A stretch of DNA of 42,153 nt, taken from an uncultured Pelagibacteraceae bacterium. Its GTDB lineage: Bacteria > Pseudomonadota > Alphaproteobacteria > Pelagibacterales > Pelagibacteraceae. A model generated the notes under the pieces. That model was not told the origin of the DNA. It made no database searches and worked only from the letters and a program-made list of their open reading frames with translations. The first letter of the stretch is position 1; each line of letters begins with the position of its first letter. Made by a program: the position numbers and the translations under genes. Below are positions 16,792 through 25,619 of the stretch, in pieces. Where the stretch lies: contig CACGMC010000003.1 of NCBI GenBank assembly GCA_902574035.1, positions 1 to 42,153 of the forward strand, read 5' to 3'.

Positions 16792-17305
16792 TTACTAATT
16801 GTAATATATCTTCAGAGTCTTTAACATTAAGGGGCCCAATAAATTTTCTAATGATTTTATGTTTTTTATCAATTAGTATACTTTCAGGTATCCCATAAAC
16901 GCCAAATAAAATTGATTGTGTTCCATCCTTATCGCTTAAAGAAAAATCATATGGGTTCCCCAGTTCTCTCAAAAAATTGTTAGCGTTTAATTTTTTATCT
17001 TTAAAATTCATACCAATTATTTTTAATTTATTTTCTTTTTTTAAGGTCATTAAAATAGGATGCTCTTTTCTGCATGGAAGGCACCAAGATGCCCAAATGT
17101 TTATTAGATGAAATTCGTCATTAGCTAAATCTTGTTTTTTAAATACTTTATCATTGTTAAGAAATTCTAATTCAAAATTATCTACACTTTTTCCAATTAT
17201 TTTTTCGGTGCTATATCTTTTCTCAATATTTAAAGCTAAGAAAAAAATTATAAGAGCAAATGCTACCAAAGAAATTAAAATTAATTTTAGAAAACTTATT
17301 TTCAT
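16781..17305 (-). CDS. ccmG: Thiol:disulfide interchange protein CcmG (DsbE)
   Basis: A 174-residue thioredoxin-fold protein anchored by one N-terminal helix (about 7-27) and facing the periplasm. The active site is WASWCLPCRKEHP (Cys75, Cys78), and the cis-proline loop is YGIPESILIDKKHK. It passes electrons to CcmH and the apocytochrome during c-type cytochrome maturation. It overlaps ccmF by four bases and ccmH by 11 bases within the operon. Confidence 0.94.
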   Translation of the reverse strand: MKISFLKLILISLVAFALIIFFLALNIEKRYSTEKIIGKSVDNFELEFLNNDKVFKKQDLANDEFHLINIWASWCLPCRKEHPILMTLKKENKLKIIGMNFKDKKLNANNFLRELGNPYDFSLSDKDGTQSILFGVYGIPESILIDKKHKIIRKFIGPLNVKDSEDILQLVNEK

Positions 17306-19179
17306 TTTTTTAAAAAAGTTCTTAGTAAAGCTCCACTAGATGTAAGTAATGCAGCAAACCAAATCCATAGCATAAACGGTTTTATTTGAAATTTAACATT
17401 ATAAAAATCTGATCCATCAATATTGCTCATAGTTAAATACAGGTCTTGCTTAAGATTAGTCTTTATCGCTGACTCAAACGTCAATGTTTGGGGATTGTCG
17501 TAAATTCTTATTTCAGGATTTAAATTTTTCCGATAGTTTTTTTTTAAATCTAGAATATTAAAGTTGCCTATTATAGCATTATAATTCTCTCTTTTTTCAA
17601 TTTTCAAATCTTTAAACTTAATTTCAATATTATCTATTTTTTTTGTTTCACCCACTTTAATATTAAGGTCGTATTCTTTACTAAAGTTATGATTTAAAAT
17701 TATAAACAACATTAAAATACCAAAACCTGTATGAGATAAAAAACTTGGCAAGTTATAATATGATTTAGTCTTTGAGTTTATTATAAAGTCCTTAAGTGAG
17801 TGTAAAATTAAAAACAGAGATGAAATTATAATTAAATTTGATAGTAAATTGTAACTTTTTAAAAAAGAGAAAATAAGAAAATTAATAACGCATGATAAAA
17901 TTAAAATGAAAATTAAGGATTTAAAATCATTATATTTTTGTTTAATCCAGCTTATTCTTGGTCCAATTGCCATCATTATTAGAAATGGAATGATTATCGG
18001 TGCGATTACAGAATTGTAAAAAGGTGGCCCAACTGAAATTTTCGTGTCGTAAAGAACTTGAGTAAAAATTGGATAAATTGTGCCTATAAATACAGTTGCT
18101 AAATAAAACATCATAAACCAATTGTTGCTCAGAATAAAAGTTTCTTTACTGATTGGCTCAAGATAGAAATTATCACTAATTTTTCTTTTAAAAAAAATTA
18201 CGAAGGAAAAAAATATCATTAAAGATAAAAATATTAAAATATACATTCCCCTAGCTGGATCATTTGCAAAAGTATGAACAGAATTTAATATCCCAGATCT
18301 AACTAAAAAGGTTCCAGTAACACTAGAAATAAAAGTTATAATTGATAAAATCAAAACCCAATTATAAAGATAACCTCTTTTTTCTAAAACTAATACTGAG
18401 TGAGCTAATGCGGTCATACAAAACCATGGTATTAGAGATGCATTTTCAACAGGATCCCAAAACCAAAAGCCACCCCAACCTAATTCATAGTAAGCCCAAA
18501 TAGAACCAACAATGATGCCTAATGATTGAAAACTCCAGGAAATTAATACCCAAACTTTTATTGAGGAGGCGAAGTTTTTACCATTACTGTTAGAAAGTAT
18601 TGCGGCCATCGCTGCAGAAAAATAAATTGATGATCCGACAAAGCCTAAATACAACAATGGTGGATGAATAGCTAAAGCAGGGTCTTGTAAAATTGGATTC
18701 AATCCTAAACCTTCTAAGGGAATAGGTAAAATTTTAAAAAATGGATTAGAATTAGAAATTAAAAATACTAAGAACCCTAGAATTAAAATATTTTGTATCA
18801 ATAAAGTGTAAAGGCTATAATTTTTGTTAAGCTTATAATTAAATAAAAAAAATGAAAAAGAAAAGATTACCATAATGTTTACCCATAGGAGTAGACTGCC
18901 CTCATGGTTGCCCCAAACACCTGCTATTTTATAAAAAATAGGTTTTGCTGTATGAGAGTTTTGATAAACGGCAAGAAGGGAAAAATCTGAAAAAACAAAT
19001 GCAAAAATTAATAATAAAAATGATGTAATTATAAATGTTATTTGAAAAAAAGAGAGATAGACTAAGTTTTTTCCAATTAAGATATTTTTTTCTTTTATAT
19101 TTTGGTAAGCAAAATAAATAATTGATAATGTAATAAAAATACTTCCAAAAAGTAAAATATTTCCTAGGTTACTTAGCAT
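17302..19179 (-). CDS. ccmF: Cytochrome c heme lyase subunit CcmF
   Basis: A 625-residue polytopic inner-membrane protein, the core of the heme-apocytochrome ligation complex. The early motif VWGNHEGSLLLWV (about 88-100), the conserved DPALAIHPPLLYLGFVG segment with His172, and the tryptophan-rich WWD domain WGGFWFWDPVENASLIPW at 235-252 are all present, followed by GTFLVRSGIL. About 14 hydrophobic segments are visible, with a periplasmic soluble loop near residues 500-600. Length is a little under the enterobacterial form. It overlaps ccmE by 11 bases. Confidence 0.96.
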   Translation of the reverse strand: MLSNLGNILLFGSIFITLSIIYFAYQNIKEKNILIGKNLVYLSFFQITFIITSFLLLIFAFVFSDFSLLAVYQNSHTAKPIFYKIAGVWGNHEGSLLLWVNIMVIFSFSFFLFNYKLNKNYSLYTLLIQNILILGFLVFLISNSNPFFKILPIPLEGLGLNPILQDPALAIHPPLLYLGFVGSSIYFSAAMAAILSNSNGKNFASSIKVWVLISWSFQSLGIIVGSIWAYYELGWGGFWFWDPVENASLIPWFCMTALAHSVLVLEKRGYLYNWVLILSIITFISSVTGTFLVRSGILNSVHTFANDPARGMYILIFLSLMIFFSFVIFFKRKISDNFYLEPISKETFILSNNWFMMFYLATVFIGTIYPIFTQVLYDTKISVGPPFYNSVIAPIIIPFLIMMAIGPRISWIKQKYNDFKSLIFILILSCVINFLIFSFLKSYNLLSNLIIISSLFLILHSLKDFIINSKTKSYYNLPSFLSHTGFGILMLFIILNHNFSKEYDLNIKVGETKKIDNIEIKFKDLKIEKRENYNAIIGNFNILDLKKNYRKNLNPEIRIYDNPQTLTFESAIKTNLKQDLYLTMSNIDGSDFYNVKFQIKPFMLWIWFAALLTSSGALLRTFLKK

Positions 19180-19597
19180 TTTCCTTCAATATTTTTTTCA
19201 TTTGTGGAGGCATATAATTCTCATCATGTTTAGCCAATATTCTATCGGCTATTAAATATTTTTTATCATTAAGAATACCCTCCACAACCGCTCCTTGTTC
19301 CTCAGAGAACAAGTTTGGAACGGTGCCACTATAAACAACAATTAGCTCTTTTTTGTAATCTGTTAAGATAAACTTTATTTCTTTATTGTTCTGTCGAATA
19401 GAATCTTTTTTTACCATCCCACCCACTCTAATCATAGAGTTTCCTTTTATTGGACTATTCATAAAAATTTCAGACGGGGTTTTAAAATATAATATGTTTT
19501 TCTTAAGATTGAGGTAAATAAAAACCAAAAAAGTTAGAGTGATTATAATAATTGAGACGAGAAATATAAGTCTTGTTTTAATTTTTTTTGTAAGCAT
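19169..19597 (-). CDS. ccmE: Heme chaperone CcmE
   Basis: A 142-residue protein with an N-terminal membrane anchor (about 10-30) and a periplasmic OB-fold. The heme-binding segment is AKHDENYMPP, with the covalent heme ligand His124 and Tyr128; the preceding VVVEGILNDKKYLIADRILAK is typical of the family. CcmE receives heme released with CcmC and delivers it to CcmF. It lies 10 bases after the ccmD-like gene. Confidence 0.95.
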   Translation of the reverse strand: MLTKKIKTRLIFLVSIIIITLTFLVFIYLNLKKNILYFKTPSEIFMNSPIKGNSMIRVGGMVKKDSIRQNNKEIKFILTDYKKELIVVYSGTVPNLFSEEQGAVVEGILNDKKYLIADRILAKHDENYMPPQMKKILKENAK

Positions 19598-19607
19598 GCA
19601 AGATGCT

Positions 19608-19841
19608 TTAGCTTAGTTTATTTTGCGATGCTAAAATACTGCTAATAACTTTAGATGATTTGGCAATTCTTTTTTTATGTTCTGCAGGTAATTTCTCTAA
19701 TTCCTTAGCAAATTCTTTTTCATATTTTTTTAGAGTTTTTCTTGTTTTATAAAAGAGAAAAGCGCAAGAAGTAATAACTATAAAAAAGGATGACCAAACA
19801 TAAATTCCATATCCTCCCATTTTTAAAAATTCAGTAATCAT
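19608..19841 (-). CDS. ccmD: CcmD-like heme exporter protein
   Basis: A 77-residue protein with one membrane helix (about 13-31) preceded by MGGYGIYVWSSF, the characteristic CcmD start, and followed by a basic coiled region. CcmD stabilises CcmE within the CcmABC heme-release complex. Proteins this small are poorly conserved, so the call rests on the N-terminal motif and on its place between ccmC and ccmE. It overlaps ccmC by four bases. Confidence 0.85.
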   Translation of the reverse strand: MITEFLKMGGYGIYVWSSFFIVITSCAFLFYKTRKTLKKYEKEFAKELEKLPAEHKKRIAKSSKVISSILASQNKLS

Positions 19842-20542
19842 AATCTTTTAATGTTTTGTTTCTTTATTTTAATGATTTCTGTTTTATATTTCATTAGAAA
19901 AATTAACGCACAATACAGCAATAAAACCAATAACATCAAGAATAATGGAATTAACATGCTTGGATGAATGCTAGATGTGCCCAAAAATTTAATACTAGCT
20001 GGCTGATGTAGAGTAGACCACCACTCGACTGAATATTTAATAATTGGAATATTGATTATTCCTAGAATTGATATAATTGACAAAATTTTTGTTAAGTTTT
20101 CATTGTTCTTAAAATACTTTAAAGAAAGAATAAATAAAACATAGAATAACATTAATACTAACATCGAAGTAAGTCTCGCGTCCCAGGCCCACCAAGTTCC
20201 CCAGGTTGGTTTACCCCATATTGACCCGGTAACGATTGAAAGACACGTAAATAATAATCCTATTGGTGCAAAGCTTTTTATAAATAAAAATAAGTTTTTT
20301 ATTTTAAATATAAAATTTAATATTGTACTTACTGCAATTAATGAAAAAATTGAGAGCCCAATCCAAGCTGAAGGTACATGAACATACATAATTCTTACGG
20401 AGTCACCTTGTAAATAGTCGACAGGAGAAATAATCAAAGCAAAAGAGATTCCAATTATTAAAATCACAAAAAAAATTGAATTGATGAATTTAATAAACTT
20501 GTCGATATAAATTATTATATTTCCAAAAGAAAAGAATTCCAT
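19838..20542 (-). CDS. ccmC: Heme exporter/handling protein CcmC
   Basis: A 234-residue membrane protein with six hydrophobic segments and the WWD motif WGKPTWGTWWAWDARL at about 109-123. The two periplasmic heme-ligand histidines are visible, His55 in MYVHVPSAW and a second in WWSTLHQPAS. It loads heme onto CcmE. It is the first gene of the ccm operon here; ccmA and ccmB, which normally precede it, are not in this window. Upstream is a 175-base spacer with a long imperfect hairpin. Confidence 0.95.
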   Translation of the reverse strand: MEFFSFGNIIIYIDKFIKFINSIFFVILIIGISFALIISPVDYLQGDSVRIMYVHVPSAWIGLSIFSLIAVSTILNFIFKIKNLFLFIKSFAPIGLLFTCLSIVTGSIWGKPTWGTWWAWDARLTSMLVLMLFYVLFILSLKYFKNNENLTKILSIISILGIINIPIIKYSVEWWSTLHQPASIKFLGTSSIHPSMLIPLFLMLLVLLLYCALIFLMKYKTEIIKIKKQNIKRL

Positions 20543-20589
20543 TACCAGTTAATTACTACAGTATTTTTTTTAAGGGAAGGTGCATTTTT

Positions 20590-20642
20590 GCCTAATTGAG
20601 AATTGAGAGGGAGTAAGAAGTATGAGTAATCCCCAATTAGGC
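20590..20642 (-). other. Long imperfect hairpin upstream of ccmC
   Basis: Bases 20590-20598 (GCCTAATTG) are perfectly complementary to 20634-20642, and directly inside, GGGA at 20609-20612 pairs with TCCC at 20630-20633. The result is stacked helices of 9 and 4 bp with a 10-base bulge on one side and a 17-base loop. It lies about 50-100 bases upstream of ccmC and downstream of hspQ, both on the minus strand, so it may be a leader structure of the ccm transcript. No uridine tract follows it on the minus strand, so it does not look like a terminator. The structure may be chance. Confidence 0.4.
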
Positions 20643-20650
20643 TTAAGCAT

Positions 20651-20694
20651 AAAAAAAAATATATAAATTTTTTGGCCGAGTTTTGAACCAAAAA
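20651..20694 (-). terminator. Possible hspQ terminator
   Basis: On the minus strand a 7-bp stem (complement of 20688-20694 with 20669-20675, TTTTTGG/CCAAAAA, 12-base loop) is followed after a short AT stretch by nine T (complement of 20651-20659). It lies just after the hspQ stop. The stem is mostly A-T pairs, and the U-run is displaced, so it is a weak candidate. Confidence 0.3.
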
Positions 20695-20717
20695 TGTTTT
20701 ATTTATGGCGGTAGTGT

Positions 20718-21038
20718 TTAATTAGAAGGTTTAAGATAACTAGCCCCTTTTTTTCCCACAAAAATTTCCTCTATTAATGGATGCTTTACCGGCTCATTAG
20801 AGTCATCTATTAATAGATTTTGCTCTGAAACGTAAGCTTCATAGGTTACCTCGTTGCTTTCAGCAAGAAGGTGGTAAAAGGGTTGATTTTTTCTCGGTCT
20901 TACATCTTTAGGAATGGACTGATACCACTCTTCAGAATTATTAAATTCAAAATCAACGTCATAAATTACGCCTCTAAAATCAAAATGACGGTGCTTTACT
21001 ACTTCTCCTATTGCAAACTTTGCTATGTTAGTAGACAT
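20718..21038 (-). CDS. hspQ: Heat shock protein HspQ / YccV family
   Basis: A 106-residue protein of the HspQ (hemimethylated DNA-binding, YccV) family. Recognisable blocks are AKFAIGEVVKHRHFDFRGVI, YDVDFEFNNSEEWY, and the QPFYHLLAE...YEAYVSEQNL core, ending with HPLIEEIFVG. HspQ has been linked to regulation of Lon-dependent proteolysis and DnaA stability in enterobacteria. It is transcribed away from yciB; 77 bases separate their starts. Confidence 0.92.
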   Translation of the reverse strand: MSTNIAKFAIGEVVKHRHFDFRGVIYDVDFEFNNSEEWYQSIPKDVRPRKNQPFYHLLAESNEVTYEAYVSEQNLLIDDSNEPVKHPLIEEIFVGKKGASYLKPSN

Positions 21039-21115
21039 ACTTAATACTTAATAATTTTTTAGTTAAAATCAATATATAAATTTAATATTAAAATAATTTA
21101 TGTTAGAGTTTTAGT

Positions 21116-21682
21116 GTGAATAAGTCCTTATTGAAAATTGTCACAGACTTTGGGCCTTTATTAATATTTTTTTACTTTTATAAGACGAGCGGCAATAATT
21201 TAAGTATTGCCATACCTCCGCTCATAATTTCAACAATATTAGCAGTAATTATAGTTTATGTAGTCGAACGGAAGGTTCCTTATGTTCCTCTTATAGGTGC
21301 AGCGCTTATATCATTGTTTGGTGGATTGACACTATATTTTAACAATCCAATTTTTATATACTTGAAACCAACAATTATTAATTTAATATTTGCGGCTGCT
21401 TTGCTTATAAGTGACACTCTTCTCAAAAAAAATCTTTTAAAATTATTTCTCAATAATGCTTTTAAATTAAATGATTTTGGTTGGACGTTGCTGAACAGAA
21501 GGTGGGCTTATTTTTTTATTTTTTTAGCAATTTTGAACGAGATTGTTTGGAGATCTTTTGCTCCTGAAAAAGAATATATTTGGGTAAATTTTAAAGTTTG
21601 GGGTATTTTACCTTTAACTTTTATATTTACAGCGTTACAATTGCCATTAATTAATAAATATAAGAAGAATGAAGAATATTAG
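21116..21682 (+). CDS. yciB: Inner membrane septation protein A (YciB/IspZ)
   Basis: A 188-residue membrane protein with five to six hydrophobic segments. The family marks are the N-terminal DFGPLLIFF segment and the FGGLTLYFNNPIFIYLKPTI region, followed by NEIVWRSF. YciB contributes to envelope integrity and has been tied to cell division. The start is GTG at 21116; the upstream ATG at 21100 runs into a stop, so GTG is the only reasonable choice. The end overlaps the DUF2794 gene by 14 bases. Confidence 0.93.
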   Translation: MNKSLLKIVTDFGPLLIFFYFYKTSGNNLSIAIPPLIISTILAVIIVYVVERKVPYVPLIGAALISLFGGLTLYFNNPIFIYLKPTIINLIFAAALLISDTLLKKNLLKLFLNNAFKLNDFGWTLLNRRWAYFFIFLAILNEIVWRSFAPEKEYIWVNFKVWGILPLTFIFTALQLPLINKYKKNEEY

Positions 21683-22010
21683 ATTAATTGTAGATAATGA
21701 TCGTAAGGCAAAGCAACCTTATTTTATCAAAAAAGAACTTCAAACAATTTTGAATTTGTATGCAAAAATGGTTTCAAATGGAACTTGGAAAGATTATAGC
21801 CTTTATACAGGAAATAAAGAAATATCATTTAATATATATAAAAGAGCCTCAGAAAAACCAATTTTAAGAATTCTGAAAAATTTAAAACCTAACTATAAAA
21901 ATGAAAAGTATTTAATTAAAGATAAAAATGGTAAGGTTATTCAAAAATCAGAAAATTTAAAATTACTTATTGATAGAACCAGTTTAGGAAAAATTGAATT
22001 AATTAAGTAG
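21669..22010 (+). CDS. DUF2794 family protein
   Basis: A 113-residue soluble protein matching the alphaproteobacterial DUF2794 pattern: KKELQTILNLYAKMVSNGTW, DYSL, FNIYKRASEKPILRILK, then a C-terminal GKVIQKSENLKLLID. Function is not known for the family. It overlaps yciB by 14 bases, so the two are coupled, and it ends one base before the convergent BI-1 gene. Confidence 0.8.
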   Translation: MKNIRLIVDNDRKAKQPYFIKKELQTILNLYAKMVSNGTWKDYSLYTGNKEISFNIYKRASEKPILRILKNLKPNYKNEKYLIKDKNGKVIQKSENLKLLIDRTSLGKIELIK

Positions 22011-22011
22011 A

Positions 22012-22764
22012 CTATCTTCTTTGGCCAAAAAGTCTTAAAAGCATTATAAAAAGATTTATGAAATCAAGATAAAGAGTAAGAGCGCCCATTACAGCCTTTT
22101 TGCCCATTAGTTCACCGCTGTCACTTACTAAATACATATTTTTAATCTTTTGAGTATCATAAGCAGTTAGACCTACAAATACCAAAACACCAATTATAGA
22201 AATTACGAAATGCATCATTGTAGATTTAATGAAGATGTTTACTAAAGATGCGATTATAATTCCAATCAAACCCATCATTAAAAATGAACCTAATTTTGTT
22301 AAATCTCTTTTAGTTGTATAACCATAGATGCTCATAGCTCCAAAAGTACCAGCAGTAATAAAAAATACTCTTGCAATACTAGGCATTGTGTAAACTATAA
22401 AAATTGATGATAAAGAAGCTCCCATTAATGCTGCAAAAATCCAAAAAACTGTTTGAGCTTTAGACGCACTCATTTTTGCGATACCAAAACTCATATAAAA
22501 AACTACACCAAGCGGTGCTAGCATTACAATCCAAGCAAAACCAGAATTATATAAAGTGTTTCCTAATTGCGTAAGTCCTAAAATTTCTCCGTTCGGACCG
22601 CTTACGACTGCCATCTTAAACAAAAGCAGAGCTATAAAGCCTGTAAGCGCAACTCCAGATGCCATGTAGTTATAAACTTTTAGCATATAGGCTCTTAAGC
22701 CCTGATCAATTATTGCCTCAGATGCTGAAGATCTTGTTGCTGAACTTTGTTTATTAAAAACCAT
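22012..22764 (-). CDS. BI-1/YccA family membrane protein (Bax inhibitor-1 type)
   Basis: A 250-residue membrane protein with seven hydrophobic segments. The signature is in the last third: VGLTAYDTQKIK (Asp203) and ALTLYLDFINLFIMLLRLFG (Asp234), the acidic pair that in bacterial BI-1 homologues governs calcium leak. The N-terminus has a Ser/Ala-rich soluble tail and the conserved LRAYMLKVYNYMASGVALTG. It is convergent with the DUF2794 gene and 70 bases from the divergent aldo/keto reductase gene. The cellular role in bacteria is not settled. Confidence 0.93.
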   Translation of the reverse strand: MVFNKQSSATRSSASEAIIDQGLRAYMLKVYNYMASGVALTGFIALLLFKMAVVSGPNGEILGLTQLGNTLYNSGFAWIVMLAPLGVVFYMSFGIAKMSASKAQTVFWIFAALMGASLSSIFIVYTMPSIARVFFITAGTFGAMSIYGYTTKRDLTKLGSFLMMGLIGIIIASLVNIFIKSTMMHFVISIIGVLVFVGLTAYDTQKIKNMYLVSDSGELMGKKAVMGALTLYLDFINLFIMLLRLFGQRR

Positions 22765-22834
22765 AAGATTAATATAAGAAATTTTATTGACTTTTCAATA
22801 GGCAAATTTTCCTTTAAAAAAACATTACAATTAT

Positions 22835-23872
22835 ATGAAATTCAAAAAATTAGGCAATACTGATCTTAAAGTGAGCCTTATTTGTCTAGGAACAATGACC
22901 TGGGGTACTCAAAACACTGAGAAAGAAGCTTTTGAGCAAATGGATTACGCGCTTCAAAATGGAGTAAATTTTTTTGATACAGCTGAACTTTATTCAGTAC
23001 CGCCCACACCAGATTCATACGGAAAAACTGAAATAATGATAGGAAACTGGTTTAGGAAAAGAAAAAATAGGGATAAAATAATTTTAGCTACGAAAGTCGC
23101 TGGACCTGGTTGTGACTGGATAAGAGGAGGTGGAAATAATTTCTCCGAAAAAAAAATAGGTTTAGCTATAGACGACAGTTTAAAAAGGTTAAAAACAGAT
23201 TATATAGATCTTTATCAATTGCATTGGCCAGAGAGATCAACAAACTGTTTTGGCAGAAGAGAATTTTCTGTTAATGAAAACGAAAGAGACTGGAACGATT
23301 TTGAGTCTATTTTAAAAGCGTTAGATAAATTTATTAAAAATGGAAAAATTAGATATATTGGAATGTCTAATGAAACTCCTTACGGTCTGTCAAAATATTT
23401 AGAATTATCAAAAAATAAAAACCTTCCAAGAATGATGTCAGTTCAAAATCCATATAGTCTAGTAAATAGGACATATGAAGTTGGTATGTCAGAAATATCG
23501 ATCAGAGAAAAATGTGGTTTGCTAGTTTATTATCCTTTGGCTGCAGGAGCACTTTCTGGAAAATATATGAATGGCCAAATGCCAAAAAATGCGAGAATGA
23601 GTTTATTTAAAGGATGGGAAAGAATGATTAATCCTTTAGCGATGAAGGCATATGAAGAGTATTACAAGCTAGCAAAGGAAAATAATATTACTATGGTACA
23701 ACTTGCACAGGCTTTTGTAAATTCAAGGCCATTTGTAACTAGTAACATAATTGGAGCTACATCTATGGATCAATTAAAAGAAAATATTGGAAGTATTGAT
23801 ATTAAACTAAATCAAGATACGATCGATAAAATCAATTTAATTCACAATAATAATCCAAATCCTGCACCATAA
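22835..23872 (+). CDS. NADP(H)-dependent aldo/keto reductase (Tas-like)
   Basis: A 345-residue cytoplasmic oxidoreductase with the aldo/keto reductase tetrad: Asp48 and Tyr53 in NFFDTAELYSVPP, Lys87 in ILATKV, and His130 in LYQLHWPERSTNCFG. The N-terminal LGTMTWGTQNTEKEA and the VPPTPDSYGKTE loop closely follow the E. coli Tas pattern. Substrate is unknown; Tas-type enzymes reduce diverse aldehydes. It stands alone, with a short spacer to the next gene. Confidence 0.92.
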   Translation: MKFKKLGNTDLKVSLICLGTMTWGTQNTEKEAFEQMDYALQNGVNFFDTAELYSVPPTPDSYGKTEIMIGNWFRKRKNRDKIILATKVAGPGCDWIRGGGNNFSEKKIGLAIDDSLKRLKTDYIDLYQLHWPERSTNCFGRREFSVNENERDWNDFESILKALDKFIKNGKIRYIGMSNETPYGLSKYLELSKNKNLPRMMSVQNPYSLVNRTYEVGMSEISIREKCGLLVYYPLAAGALSGKYMNGQMPKNARMSLFKGWERMINPLAMKAYEEYYKLAKENNITMVQLAQAFVNSRPFVTSNIIGATSMDQLKENIGSIDIKLNQDTIDKINLIHNNNPNPAP

Positions 23873-23916
23873 TACAAACCATTGAATTAGATTTTTTTTA
23901 GTATAAAAAAGAACTT

Positions 23917-24417
23917 ATGAAATTAAAAATTGTAATATATTTTTTAATGTTTTATTTTATGGCTTCAAATAGTTTTGCTAATTCACCTAAATCCTCCGGT
24001 AAGTATAAAAATTGGGAAAGTTTTACGATGATGACTGATAAAGGAAAGGTTTGTTTTGCGCAAACAAAACCGGTTAAAAGAGCTCCTGCAGCGGTAAAGA
24101 GAAAAGACTCTAGAATATTCGTGACATTTAGACCGAACGAAAATATTAAAGACGAAATAAGCGTTACAAGTGGTCATGCCTATAAAAACTCTACTGTTTC
24201 TGCAAAATCAGGGAAAAGTAATTTTTCTTTTTTTTCACAAGGAGACTTTGCCTGGTTACTTGATGAAAATGAGGAAAAAAAATTTATAAAGTTAATGAAA
24301 AGAGCAACAGATCTGATGATCAAAGGTAAAACAAAAGATGGTGCTGAAACAACAGACCACTACTCTATGATGGGATTTACAAAGGCATATAACACAGCCA
24401 AAAAAGTTTGTAGTTAA
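23917..24417 (+). CDS. Secreted IalB-family protein (invasion-associated locus B type)
   Basis: A 166-residue protein with a clear signal peptide ending at about SFA (residue 21). The mature part begins near KYKNWESFTMMTDKGKVCFA and ends YSMMGFTKAYNTAKKVCS, the arrangement typical of alphaproteobacterial IalB-like proteins, with Cys46 and Cys165 able to form a disulfide. The name comes from Bartonella; in free-living bacteria the role is unknown and is probably an envelope function. Its stop overlaps argG by one base, an odd pairing that is probably just genome compaction. Confidence 0.75.
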   Translation: MKLKIVIYFLMFYFMASNSFANSPKSSGKYKNWESFTMMTDKGKVCFAQTKPVKRAPAAVKRKDSRIFVTFRPNENIKDEISVTSGHAYKNSTVSAKSGKSNFSFFSQGDFAWLLDENEEKKFIKLMKRATDLMIKGKTKDGAETTDHYSMMGFTKAYNTAKKVCS

Positions 24418-25598
24418 TGAAAAAAATTGTTTTAGCTTACTCTGGGGGTTTAGATACCTCAATAATTCTTAAATGGTTGCAAAAAAATTATAAATCTGAA
24501 GTCATCGCTTATACCTCAAATATAGGTCAAGATTTAAATAAGAAGAAAATAATTCAAAATGCAAAAAGACTCGGTGTTAAGAAAATTATCATCGAGGATT
24601 TAAAAAATATTTTTGTTAAAGACTATGTTTTTCCGATGATAAGAGCTCATGCTGTTTATGAAGGTGTTTATTTGCTTGGAACCTCTATAGCAAGACCCTT
24701 AATAGCGAAAAGACAAATTGAAATTGCAAAAAAATTTAAAGCTTTTGCAGTTTCACACGGTGCTACTGGAAAAGGAAACGATCAAGTAAGATTTGAACTT
24801 GGATATTCTTTTTTTGGTAAAAAAATTAAAGTCATTGCACCTTGGAGAGAGTGGAAGCTACAGTCTAGATCAGATTTAATTAAATATGCAAAAAAATATA
24901 GAATTCCAATTCCAAAAGACAAAAAAGGGGCTCCCCCATTTTCTGTTGATGATAATTTATTTCATGTTTCGACTGAAGGCAAAGTGCTAGAAAATCCAAG
25001 GAACGCAGCTCCAGAATTTATTTTTCAAAAAACTATTTCACCAGAAAAAGCAAAAAATAAAGCGGTTAAAATAAAGATAGGTTTTAAAAATAGCGATCCT
25101 GTTTCAATTAATGGAAAAAAATATAAACCAGAATTTTTGTTAGAAAAATTAAATAAAATTGGAGGAGAAAATGGAGTCGGTAGAGTCGATCTTGTGGAAA
25201 ATAGATTTATTGGTATAAAATCCAGAGGAGTTTATGAAACGCCTGGTGGAACTTTATTGTATTTTGCACACAGAGCGATTGAGTCTGTAACTTTAGATAA
25301 AGCCACAATGCATGCTAAAGAAAGAATAATGCCATTGTATGCTGAACTAGTTTATAATGGGTATTGGTTTTCGAAAAAAAGACTTAATCTCCAAAAAATA
25401 ATTGATAAAAAAAGAAATCAAGTAAATGGTGAGGTAGTCCTTAAAATTTACAAGGGTAATATTACTATTTTATCAAGAAGATCAAAAAACAATGCTTATT
25501 CATTAAAAAAAGTTTCTTTTGAAGAAAACAAAACATTCAAAAAATCTAAGATTGAGAAATTCATAAAATTTCATTCAAAACAATTACATAAACAATAA
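24417..25598 (+). CDS. argG: Argininosuccinate synthase
   Basis: A 393-residue ATP-dependent ligase joining citrulline and aspartate in arginine synthesis. The N-terminal PP-loop AYSGGLDTSIILKWL, the SHGATGKGNDQVRFE block, the APWREWKLQSR segment, and NGENGVGRVDLVENR-like region (GGENGVGRVDLVENRFIGIK) are all present, with normal length. It starts at the stop codon of the IalB-like gene and is followed 21 bases later by psiE. Confidence 0.98.
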   Translation: MKKIVLAYSGGLDTSIILKWLQKNYKSEVIAYTSNIGQDLNKKKIIQNAKRLGVKKIIIEDLKNIFVKDYVFPMIRAHAVYEGVYLLGTSIARPLIAKRQIEIAKKFKAFAVSHGATGKGNDQVRFELGYSFFGKKIKVIAPWREWKLQSRSDLIKYAKKYRIPIPKDKKGAPPFSVDDNLFHVSTEGKVLENPRNAAPEFIFQKTISPEKAKNKAVKIKIGFKNSDPVSINGKKYKPEFLLEKLNKIGGENGVGRVDLVENRFIGIKSRGVYETPGGTLLYFAHRAIESVTLDKATMHAKERIMPLYAELVYNGYWFSKKRLNLQKIIDKKRNQVNGEVVLKIYKGNITILSRRSKNNAYSLKKVSFEENKTFKKSKIEKFIKFHSKQLHKQ

Positions 25599-25619
25599 AA
25601 ATTTGTTAAAAGAATAAGT

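Noticed and set aside
20622-20663. Short plus-strand peptide starting at an ATG with a GGGAG-like site
   Set aside because: Only 13 codons, inside the hairpin region, with nothing to separate it from chance.
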